Part shown: in pieces, positions 54,813-64,000 of the stretch
Numbering within the stretch: the stretch's first letter is position 1
Layout of the letters: each line of letters starts with the position of its first letter
NCBI GenBank assembly: GCA_964030785.1
Contig: OZ034969.1
Coordinates: forward strand, 73,865,762 to 73,929,761
Direction of reading: 5' to 3'
Source of the DNA: Siderastrea siderea
Lineage: Eukaryota; Cnidaria; Anthozoa; Scleractinia; Rhizangiidae
DNA: 64,000 bases
The notes under the pieces: generated by a model
Told to the model about the DNA's origin: nothing
Seen by the model: the letters and a program-made list of their open reading frames with translations, nothing else
Databases searched by the model: none
Position numbers and translations under genes: made by a program

Positions 54813-56483
54813 ATGTCGAGACAAGGGGAAAAAGAATCATCTTCGCTAAGAAAAGTAACATCTGCTACAAGATTGATACAAAAGAAGAGAAACTTGAAAA
54901 CTTTGGCCAGATTAAAAGGAACGGGAAACGAAAAGCATAAATTAAGAAACGTAACTAAAGGAGACGAGGACAGAGCGAAGCAAGGAAGTGTTTCTGATGT
55001 CAGTAGTTTAACTGGGACAAGATCTTTGAATGGAAAGCTGAAGGAAAGCACATCACAAGATGCAGAATGCGGTATGAGCAGCGATTTTCAAATGCTCAGA
55101 ATACATCACGAAGAAGACGAAGCAAGCAACGAAGACTATCTCAGCATGATTTCATTGGATTCTCGGCCTTCTTCATACACTACAGCGAGGCTGCACGAAG
55201 AATGGATCTTCGGGAACGAGGACGAGTCAGTTGAGAGTTCGGAAAACTTTAATAAGCCAGAGAGAGAACAAAATGAAATAAAAACGGAGGAAACTTTCAA
55301 GAGTGGGTCGTCTCCAAAATTAGTTTCAGATGACACTGGGTCACCAAGGCTACAAATTATTCATCTCGAAGGGCAAAACAAGGAAAATATGGAAAATCTC
55401 CAGAAAAGCGTTTTGGATTCCACGAATGTCAGTATCCAAGAAAAAATGGAATTAGAAAAAGAATCTGAATCAGAAAGAAAAACACAATCAAAACTGGTCA
55501 AAACAGCTTGGGAGCTAAACGATAAATTCAATCTAACTTCGGATTTTCCAGCTGCCGTGTGGGAAGATGAAAAACCAAACAAAAAATCACTTACCACAAG
55601 GAGAAGGTCATCAGATCTGTTAAGCGCGAGTTTCCCGCCATTATCAGCATACCTTGGATCAAGAAGAGGTTCCTTCCCTATTACGCCTATAAACTACTGG
55701 TTTTCGTCTTCAAAAACGCCTCCAGAACTTCCTTCACTATCAGGACGACAGTGTAAAGTTCAACTCCCGTCTAGTTTTCCTGGCGTTTGCTCGCCTACGT
55801 GCGAGAGTGAATCCGAATCTTCGGATGACGAACTTGACGAGGTATTTAGGGAAAAGGAACAAGTAGAAAAGAAAATCGACCAAAAACTGCTGAAGAATTA
55901 CTTGGAGGTCCCAAATAACAAACAAACACAGAAAAAAATGATATCCTCAGAAAGGGCCTCGCCTACTTCAAGCGGATCTTCAATGGCATCCTCGGAACAT
56001 CTTGCAATGAGGGCCGCTTCCACTGAATACCTCGCCGCGCGTGTGGTCACTCAATTAAACTGCGCTTTTGAGGAAACTGTTGGAGAAAACGAAAGAGAGA
56101 CCACGTCTCGGGCAAACTGCGTCACGCCAAATTTGATGCCGCGGAGACACAGCGCTCTTTTTTTTCGTTCCAACACAAGTAACTGTTTCGAGGAAAAGGC
56201 CACTTCTCTTATTTTACCTTCAGTTCAAAACGAGTGCAGCAAGAGTTTGCCGAATTTGAGTGGTCACGACAAAACTAAACGGATGTTTGTGACATTTGAC
56301 AAAAATTCTCCCCACGTAAAAGTGGTTGATTTGAAGGGGAATTGCGACTTAGCGCGCAAATGTCGCCTTATAAACCGGAGATTAACCAACGAAGACTCTG
56401 TAGTTAAGCAGATGCTAAAGGAGAAAGTTCATAAGAAGTCAATGATTAAGAAATGGGTTCTTTCATCTGCACAAGGCATATGA
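54813..56483 (+). CDS. Intronless orphan gene, 556-residue Ser/Glu/Lys-rich protein
   Basis: One uninterrupted reading frame of 556 codons from an ATG in a CGAAATGTC context. Such length is not expected by chance in this AT-rich DNA. The protein is hydrophilic with no signal peptide or membrane segment. It has a basic N-terminus (TRLIQKKRNLKTLARLK), a long acidic Ser/Glu middle, a Pro/Ser patch (SSSKTPPELPSLSG), a coiled-coil-prone acidic stretch (SDDELDEVFREKEQVEKK), several R-R-x-S motifs that could be kinase sites (TRRRSSD, RRHSALF) and a strongly basic C-terminus (LARKCRLINRRL, KEKVHKKSMIKKW). It looks intracellular, perhaps nuclear or cytoskeletal. No known domain was recognised. Being intronless among intron-rich neighbours, it may be a retrogene or a lineage-specific gene. 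Confidence 0.75.
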   Translation: MSRQGEKESSSLRKVTSATRLIQKKRNLKTLARLKGTGNEKHKLRNVTKGDEDRAKQGSVSDVSSLTGTRSLNGKLKESTSQDAECGMSSDFQMLRIHHEEDEASNEDYLSMISLDSRPSSYTTARLHEEWIFGNEDESVESSENFNKPEREQNEIKTEETFKSGSSPKLVSDDTGSPRLQIIHLEGQNKENMENLQKSVLDSTNVSIQEKMELEKESESERKTQSKLVKTAWELNDKFNLTSDFPAAVWEDEKPNKKSLTTRRRSSDLLSASFPPLSAYLGSRRGSFPITPINYWFSSSKTPPELPSLSGRQCKVQLPSSFPGVCSPTCESESESSDDELDEVFREKEQVEKKIDQKLLKNYLEVPNNKQTQKKMISSERASPTSSGSSMASSEHLAMRAASTEYLAARVVTQLNCAFEETVGENERETTSRANCVTPNLMPRRHSALFFRSNTSNCFEEKATSLILPSVQNECSKSLPNLSGHDKTKRMFVTFDKNSPHVKVVDLKGNCDLARKCRLINRRLTNEDSVVKQMLKEKVHKKSMIKKWVLSSAQGI

Positions 56484-58614
56484 GTTAAACAAGCAAAAAC
56501 ATTTCAATTTATACTCTCACATTTGCCACAAATACTCTAGGGTTTACATTGTTTTCCACTCACTTCGTAATGAAGGTTTGGAATTTGAAAAAAATCTTGA
56601 CATTGCACAGGGAAATTTCCTAAATTAAATAAGCAAGAGAACGTTGTTAGACTTTTGTGTTGTCTCTAACAGTTTTGGGTGTTGCCAATTTTTTGCACTC
56701 CAGAACGTCATTGAATTGAGAAATAACTTTCTCAACATGCACTTGCCACTCGTGTTTCTCAATAACTTTAAACGTCACTTCTCGGCGTAGTTGGAATTTG
56801 CATGGAAATTGCGGGCAGAAGAAGACAGTAGAAGATAGCTAACCTCCAAAAGTCGCCTATGGCGTAAAATACCCCAGCCCTCCATACCCACACACACACT
56901 AACGTGCTGGTCTTCATAAGACTTTGTCACCGAACTAGTTAAACCCAGTCGAGTTATAGAAACATGAGTGTCAAATTATGTACTCTATTTCTTTTATTTT
57001 ATGTGATCGCTTTGACAAGTAGTCGTTAAAATTAACCACGATTTCACTAATGGCATCTCAAAATAGAAGAACCAGTTGTATATTCAGAGGTCAAATACAT
57101 CTGCTGCATATACTTATGCCAGAACAAGATTGCATATTAAGGATTCCACGTGAAATCTACTTGATTTTTGAGTTTTAAATTTAAATCCTATCCTTAGTGT
57201 ATCTAATGAGCCTGTTAATCTCAGTGTCACGTAAAAAAAGTGAAGCCAGAAGGTTAAAAATAAGAGTTACGACTGCAAACACCTGCCGTAACGTTTACGC
57301 TAATTGTTTATGGACAGTCCTTAGTGCACACGCAATTCATGTCGCAATGTTACGCCACGACAGGCACCAAGTACACACACTGAGGAAGTAATGTGAATGG
57401 CCGGGGCGAGCGCTGTGATAACTTTGCAAGAGTTTCAACCTTATTGCACACTGCCTCTTGTTTTCTTTAGATAGATCACTTTCTTCACTGGTTCTCTACT
57501 GTTTAGAAGAAAACAAATGAAAAAAAATTCAAAAATTCAAAATATTTAAAATATTTATGTTTTTTCGTCCAACGCACTACCGAAGATAGCCAGTATTGTG
57601 GCTGTGCAAAGGTCTGCACGAGTTCTTTCCAAAACCCGGGACGTCGTCTGTTGACAGTATTAGTTTAATAGACTAGTCGATAACCCTTTTCCCTATGACC
57701 ATAACAAAAATATAAACAAACAAACAATCAGAACCTCCTTGTTGGAGGATTTTCCCACGAACATCCTTAAAGATTCATTTGCAAAAATAACTTTTTTTTT
57801 GGAAAAAAGACGTAATTGCACATGTTACAGCAACAAGTTTCTCTCGGAAATATTTGAAAATATAAACAAATTATAAGTCGTTCTGGCACGTCAAGTGTTG
57901 GTAAGCAGGGAGACCATGCAGGGGTGGGTTTTTGCCAGGTAGAGTGTTTCAATCTCGGTGTTCAAAAAGCCATTAATGCCAATCCAGGATTAAACGTTAA
58001 GGTAAGATTTCATTTTTCTCTTTGATAATGTTTACAAAAGCTTATTTTAGGCAAGAACTTATGGCAAAAATCTCCATTGTTTAGGGATTTTGCTGCATTC
58101 AAAGTTGTTGCTAATCGTAGCTGATTTTATTGGACGCACTTTGATCAACTCCGAGTTCTGAATTCTCACCCTATTCTCGACATAAACCACCCTGGATTAT
58201 TTCCCTCCTTCAGGCTAAAGTTGCAAACCTCTGTACCATATGACAGACAAAAGGTTTATATCAGACAGTTACTGCAGCCTGTTGACGTTGTACCGGTGAC
58301 CTCTATAATAGTCTGTTATATTACACTCTACAATGTTTCAATTCTATTTTTTGGTGAAAGTGTAAGTGCAAGAGAGCCTACAGTGCAACTATTATAACCG
58401 GGGCCACTCAGACAATGAAAACCAATCACCTATTCCAAGTGCACTTAAAACGGTTGGTGTAACTAACTGGAGTGGGAATTTGTTGTTTGTATTCTGTAAG
58501 GTAGTTATGAATTTCTTCTTTTTAAGGTGTCCAGGTTATAGTAAGTCGCTATGTAAATACCCTAGTGAGTTATTTAGTTATTTTACACAGGAAAAGTAAA
58601 GTTGTGTGCATCTT
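56484..58614. other. Intergenic, nothing recognised
   Basis: AT-rich sequence between the orphan gene and the 3' end of the frizzled-related gene, whose genes point toward each other. No coding exon or clear mobile element was seen. Confidence 0.45.
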
Positions 58615-61600
58615 TTAATCCTTGGATTTCTTTTTTTTCGATTCAGCTTTCCATGTTTTTAACTTGTCCATAAGATGCTTATCTTGTGGCAAGGCCCATG
58701 CCCATCCTAAAATCAGCTTCCCTGTTCCACTTTTATGGCCGAGAATCACAAAGTCCTTGCCTTTCTCGAGATACGTACACGTGCCATCATCAAAACAAGT
58801 GTAGTTGGTTTGTGACCAAATCTGAGCCAGGCTTCCACGAAACGAAAACCCATGTTTGATAATCACCCGCGATACGTTGAACTCTAGCGTATAGCCGCTA
58901 GACGATTGATTCATGGAGAAGACTTTTCCTTTGATAGCTATTACGCAACAACAACAACAACAACAACAACAAAAAAGATCGAATGAATCAGTCTTTCCGC
59001 TGAAAATCACCTCATCCCAACATTCTAAAACTCCCTCACCTCCACCCAATTTTAACCTAAAAATTAGGCTTTCAACCTTCGTTAGTCTATGACGATAAAA
59101 CAAGTGCATAATGCTTGTAAGGGCAAAGTCAATACTACTCCCATTGATCGTATCCCCACCTGCTCCTTCTATTGCAAAAAGATTCCGAACCAGAGTCAGC
59201 CTCATCAATAATAATCCCCTCACTTCACTTTCGACAAGTAATGAAAAGCCATTCTAAGAGAAATGGTTACGTACACCCAATTAAAAATTGAGATAATGAC
59301 ATCCTTGTATCAGCAAAAAAAGCCAATATTTGGGACAAGATGAGAAGAAAAACGGAAAAGCAAAGGCCGAAGAACGCCATCTTAGCTTTCCTTTGGTGTG
59401 AAAGGGCATGCAACTATTTTTGTCTTATGTAAAATGTAAGTTGAATAATCTAAGAAGATAAGGAGAGGAGCTCTTACCGAAGTCAAAATTTTCCTTCAAG
59501 AAATCATGCTTCTTTACAGTCCGTTTTGCTGCAGAAGAAAGAACAGAATTAATTCGTTGAGAAAAATGCCACCTACACCGATGAACTTCTGGCCCACAAA
59601 GAAATATAGCAATAACATGTAACGCCTGTAATGATGAGTGGAAGACGGTTAATGTGTTAACCTCAGTCAGGCGGTGTTTACACTTGGTGCTCATGCACTG
59701 TCAGTACCGGCAAGGTGCCTGGAGGGAACTAATGTGAACATGGCTTTTTAAAGCAGAACACAAACCAAATGGAAACGCTGCTTAAGTATAAAGCTGTATT
59801 CGGTTTGCAACTAGCATGGGATTTCACAGTAGAGCATGCATTCCACAGGACGATGCACGACCAAAACCCTTCAAATCACTATGATTCCGGCGTTGTTTTG
59901 AGCCACAAGGGCAACAAGCCACAGGGACAGAGTTAATATTTCTTGCAATATTTCGCGATAATAGGAACATTTCAGTTATTCTCTTATTAGTAAAAAAAAT
60001 AACAAAACAATAGCAACAAAAACAGCAACAACAACAGCAAAAATAAAACGAAAACAAACAAAGGAGGAGCTTTGTGTGGTTGGTGAAAGGAATCCACTCA
60101 TTTTGCCATCACATGATACAAACTCAACTATCGCAGAGATTCATTCCTTTCCTATGGAAGCAAACCACTATGTCATGTTTGTAACTTTTGAGTCTTTGGA
60201 TGAAATCATAAAGTTTGACCATTGATAAACGAAAGCTTGTGGTTTAATTCAATCGTTCAACCGCAATTATTATATTACGATATTTTAAATATTTCCCTTC
60301 CAAAAGCGTGTTTGTTTTTCAGGCTTCGGTAAGTTGAACATTTGCAAACTGATTTGCCAAAGAAAACTTAAGCTGGGACTCATAGGAGCAAAGAGTCATT
60401 TATGAAGACATCAAGGATAGCAATTCTTAGTGGGGTATTCCAGTTATGTGTTCAAATCCACTCAAGGCCAATTTCTTGTTTGCCTCCTATGAATGTATTT
60501 CGTTAGTATTACATAAACAATCTCCCTGCCGGGGTCCTGTCTGGAGATATTTAATTTGCTTCAAACTTTTGAGTTTGTGGATGAAATTCCTCCTGTAGGA
60601 TCCGTGCTATGGTAAAATGAAAACTATTAAAATAGCACCACTGAAATACTAGTTAAGGCCTTAAGAAGCTCAAGCTAGACAGCTGCAATGCATTACTGCA
60701 TGGCCTTCCTAAATATTAGCTAAACAAATTACAAATTAGACAGAATACGGTCGCTCGAATTGTTACCCTCACTAGAAAATATGATCAGATTACTTCTGTA
60801 TTGGTTAAATTACATTGGTTAGCAGTTCATTTTCGTGTAGCTCTTTTGTCCGTTTGTAAAAGTCTTAATGGTTTCGCACCTAGGTGTATATCTGAACATA
60901 TGTTACGCTCAAGAGCCCAGAAACTGTTAAATGTACCTACATCTACAACAAAGACCTATGGGGATTGGGCATTTGCCGCCTTGAGACTTGGAACAGGCTT
61001 GTTTACCATCTCAGAAGTACCTCAAAGATGAATGTTTGTAACTCTTTTATGCCTTACCAGTAGACATAATATTTAGAAAATCATTGTAATTTCTGCTTTA
61101 TATGTTTATTGTAATGTTTCCAATATTGTAAATTATAATTGCCTTTTGTAGTAATATCCTTAAGAGCTATGGACAAGTAGTGGATAAGCCGCTATATAAG
61201 TTAATAAATTATTTTTATGAATTTACTTATTTCTACCAAGACTTAAGTACCCACCATTGGTTGCCGCAATTGGCACAGTTGAGTTAGACTCTAAAAAGAG
61301 AGTAATCATCATACCATTATAGAAGAAAATAACAATAAAAAGTACAAACAAATTGCAGTTCAAGTTTCTGCTTGATTAATTCATCTCGTTTTAATAACAG
61401 AACTTAACAAATAACTCCTGTCTACCAAAGTAGCCATAAATGTAACACTGACAGCTCCAGTCAAGTATATACACTTCAAGAACTTATAAGGAGTCAGTTT
61501 GGTGACTTACAAACGCCAGAAAAGAATCCGAAAAAAATTTCGAAGTTTTAAAGTGGTGAATGACGTCTATACCACTGGGACGATTTAAGAAAAAAAAAAC

Positions 61601-62220
61601 AAATACAAACACAAACACGAATGTTCATGAAAGGATTTTCAAGTACAGGATGAAATACAAAATAGTCTCTGATGATTATTCCTTGCTTAGGAAGTTGTAT
61701 CAGTTAAGTTGGCTGTAAGCCTTCATAGCAGCTGGTTAAACTCACCTTTTCGTCTGATGAAAGCTTTTGGAGTCAAACATATTCCCTTGTCGTAAGCCTC
61801 GAGTCCGTCACACTCAAATTCAGGGAAGGCCAGCAAAGGTGATTCTGCTCCAGTGATGGACTTCACAGTTGCCTGGCAATCATTTTTTACTTTTTCACAG
61901 ACTGAACGGCAAGGTTTGATGGGCTTCTTGATTCTGTGGTTCTCAACACATATTGGGAGATACATGGAACACACAAAGAAAATCAAATCATCCGAGCAGA
62001 CCACTGAATTAATCCGCTGCGCCAGATCCCACAGTGTACGGTTCACGATCGCCTGAGTCTCGTGTTCAAAATTGTTTGGTAGTCGAGTGCGGTTATAAGG
62101 CAGAGATTTACAGAGGCTAATCTGGATCTCCTCGCAACGTTGTGGAGCTAAAGAAGTTGGACTACCATTGCTGTAAATTGGCGTGATGCAGATAAGTAAA
62201 GAAATGAGCAGAGCTTCCAT
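58615..62220 (-). CDS. SFRP: Secreted frizzled-related-like protein (Fz CRD + NTR-like domain)
   Basis: Three exons, 62220-61746, 59528-59478 and 58937-58615, join at phase 1 to give 282 residues. The N-terminus (MEALLISLLICITPIYSNG) is a signal peptide. Exon 1 then carries a cysteine-rich frizzled domain with ten cysteines in the expected order: RCEEIQISLC, VVCSDDLIFFVCSMYLPIC, PCRSVCEKVKNDC, EFEC, GIC. A 17-residue basic linker exon follows. Exon 3 looks like an NTR/netrin-C module (VFSMN, YTLEFNVSRVI, CFDDGTCTYLEKGKDFVILG) ending in a lysine-rich tail (KAESKKKKSKD). Such proteins bind Wnt ligands outside the cell and modulate signalling. There is no seven-pass membrane domain, which excludes a Frizzled receptor. 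The NTR part shows only two cysteines, fewer than in vertebrate sFRPs. An upstream ATG at 62241 is possible but lacks a better signal peptide. Confidence 0.88.
58948..58972 (+). repeat. (CAA)n run next to the SFRP last-exon acceptor
   Basis: Eight CAA triplets, which on the transcribed strand read TTG repeats and form part of the pyrimidine-containing tract just upstream of the 58937 acceptor. Confidence 0.8.
60140..60640 (-). repeat. ~105-bp minisatellite family, scattered inverted copies
   Basis: Two worn units, at 60180-60240 (CTTTTGAGTCTTTGGATGAA, then TTTGACCATT) and 60565-60600 (ACTTTTGAGTTTGTGGATGA), match the reverse orientation of the clusters at 10369 and 20830. They lie in SFRP intron 1. 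Confidence 0.5.
60660..61215 (+). pseudogene. Decayed 3' end of a LINE (jockey/CR1-type) reverse transcriptase
   Basis: The frame at 60801-61031 reads KLHWLAVHFRVALLSVCKSL, then NGFAPRCISEHM, then TKTYGDWAFAALRLGTGLF. This is the conserved C-terminal stretch of non-LTR retrotransposon ORF2 (LHWLPV-x-R, NG-AP-YL, TYG-RAF). It is truncated at the 5' side and broken by stops and frameshifts, with an A/T-rich 3' tail. It lies in SFRP intron 1 on the opposite strand. Confidence 0.75.
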
Positions 62221-63289
62221 ACTTACGTCATGATCTTCCAACCGTATTGTGGTGATCTCTTATTTTCTGCTCTTAATGAGAGCGTTGTGGCCTCGAGGTC
62301 AATTGGATGAAGATTACCGATCACACGATTAGCGTCACTTAATCTTAAACGGAAATTGCCAAAGTAAACATTTATTACATTTTCTAGATTAAAGAGTTGA
62401 TGACCCACAAAATACTTTTGTAGATGGTGACTAAAGAAAAACGAAAGTTGCCAAAGAATGAATTATCTTTTCAACAAATATAAACATACGCTCCCACAAT
62501 CTTTGATTCGGCTTTACCAAGCGAGCAAACTAAGGCAATAAACACTTAAAAGTCGTTTGCTTGGTATGAAGATGGGCATCTGGAGAGGCAATTGAAAGCT
62601 GGGCTTCGTCTTCCTAAGCCGGATCTGACCCACTGCGAGAAATAATATTTCTAGTCGTGCCAAAAAAAGTCAGTTGTGATTGTGTGGATGCATAATAATG
62701 ATCTCTAATAAAAGGGTCTAGAGTGAATGGCATTAGTACACTTAACTTAAAAAACGTGTTTCTCCAATGCAGTGCCTTTTTCAAACACTTTTACCCATTT
62801 CTTTCCTTCACTAAGATCTTTGCTTATTATTCACGACAAGGCACATGAATCTGGCTACTTTCACTTTCGTAAAAGAACAATAGCAAACCTGTGAAAGGTT
62901 TGAAAGTTAATTTCAATGGTCCTTTTTTGAAAGTTAAAAATTATAAGTACACCTGAGAAAATGCGACTTTGCAAGGATGATTAAAACGTCTGGCAAGTTA
63001 TCAAGGTCAAATGCTGAGACAGTAGCTTGATTAAGTAGTTGTTGTTAATGTCTAATAAATGCCATTTTTTTCATGCACGCGAGGTATTCATATTTGAGCT
63101 ATAATTAACTTGCTCATGACCTTCAAACGAAAAAGAAATTTCGCAGCGTACACGTTATTTTCCCGGTTACATCAAAATCTGGTATCTTAGCCTGCAACCC
63201 AAATAAAGAAAGCGGTCGCCCGACGTACAATGTATTTTCCTACTCAGTCTTCACGCATAGAAAGCAGCACCTTGTCTTCGGAGCTACTA
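62221..63289. other. SFRP upstream region, nothing recognised
   Basis: It should include the SFRP promoter beside 62220. No coding exon or repeat was identified. Confidence 0.45.
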
Positions 63290-63800
63290 CTTGTAACTAG
63301 CAAAATTTTAATAAGGGTTTGCCTCAGGGTATAGCGTGAGTGGGACATATGTATACCTCACCTTTATATCTGTTTTTTTAATGATCTTGGTAAATCTGAG
63401 TACCCATCAGCAATTAAGCCACTGATTACGCGCGCTGACGATACAAGTTTGCAAATCAATGTGTCTGGATCTGGAACTCATCATCTTCGTTGGAATATAG
63501 CTGTAGGCCAAGAAATGTATCTAAATGCAACACATTGGCACTTCAGAAGAAATCTTACACGAAAAGTGTTAATTCTGTTATTAAAATCAATAGTTGGACA
63601 CTTGTGTCTGGATCTGGAACTCATCATCTTCGTTGGAATATATAGCTGTTGCCATGAAATGTATCTAAAATGCAACACATTGGCACTTCAGAAGAAATCT
63701 TACACGAAAAGTGTTAATTCTGTTATTAACATCAATAGTGGGAATCACTTATCAAGGCAACTGCAGGCTCACAGAACATGGCAGAATTCAAATGTTTCAT
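63290..63800 (+). pseudogene. Decayed LINE reverse-transcriptase fragment with internal tandem duplication
   Basis: Around 63316-63450, broken frames read GLPQG, SPLYLFFNDLGKSE and RADDTSLQI, matching the catalytic core of non-LTR reverse transcriptases (G-x-PQGS, LYINDL, YADDT). Frame changes and stops show it is dead. Downstream, about 137 bp is repeated in tandem: 63466-63602 and 63603-63741 are nearly identical apart from a few indels. Confidence 0.65.
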
Positions 63801-64000
63801 GTGCTTAGCGCTTAAAGAAATAAGGTTCCAGCCAAGAAAAGTTATATTATCTTTTATCGATGCCATAAGCCAAAATATGCATCTTGGCTTTTGATGTTTA
63901 TTTTTTACGTATACTGGAGGCATCCGATCACCGGGCCAGTGCCTCAGGCATCCATCCAATGGTTAAGTAGGATTCTTAGTAATATAGATGATACTTTCAG
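63801..64000. other. Window end, nothing recognised
   Basis: No gene or repeat identified in the last 200 bases. Confidence 0.4.

Overview
The window is animal nuclear DNA: AT-rich, intron-dense (GT-AG introns, mostly phase 1), with many short non-autonomous transposons. The conserved genes (LIX1, ABCB8, a frizzled-CRD secreted protein, a CIRBP-type RNA-binding protein) are metazoan. Gene density, repeat style and cnidarian-looking orphan secreted proteins suggest an anthozoan, probably a stony coral. That assignment is inference, not proof. All exon models were built by hand from splice sites and phase.

Layout: (1) 1-2999 has no recognised gene. 3001-9336 (+) is the 3' part of a glycine-rich RRM protein whose large intron holds a 2.4-kb foldback element. 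(2) 9337-15660 is repeat-rich with no convincing gene. (3) 15664-30778 (-) holds secreted-protein genes. SecA (22768 to 15664) and SecD (30778 to 25223) are paralogues: each has a signal-peptide exon ending in phase 1, then an exon of exactly 126 nt encoding a C-x23-C module, then acidic and low-complexity sequence. A third gene, SecB (20505 to 18563), lysine-rich with its own signal peptide, lies on the same strand inside SecA intron 1 and carries an apparent one-base frameshift. (4) 32034-38549 (+) is a complete three-exon LIX1/LIX1L orthologue. (5) 50288-40442 (-) is a complete 13-exon mitochondrial ABC transporter, ABCB8. (6) 54813-56483 (+) is an intronless 556-residue orphan gene. (7) 62220-58615 (-) is a three-exon secreted frizzled-related-like gene. 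(8) 62221-64000 contains a decayed LINE reverse-transcriptase fragment with a tandem duplication.

The most distinctive content is the secreted cluster: two acidic, low-complexity secreted paralogues plus a basic secreted protein nested in one of them. Composition resembles extracellular matrix or biomineralisation proteins, but no sequence feature proves that role. The rest of the window is a catalogue of short mobile elements: a tRNA-derived SINE with target duplication, a piggyBac-like MITE at TTAA, a hAT-like MITE, a GC-rich foldback with a 9-bp target duplication, several other foldbacks, and a dispersed ~105-bp minisatellite in both orientations.
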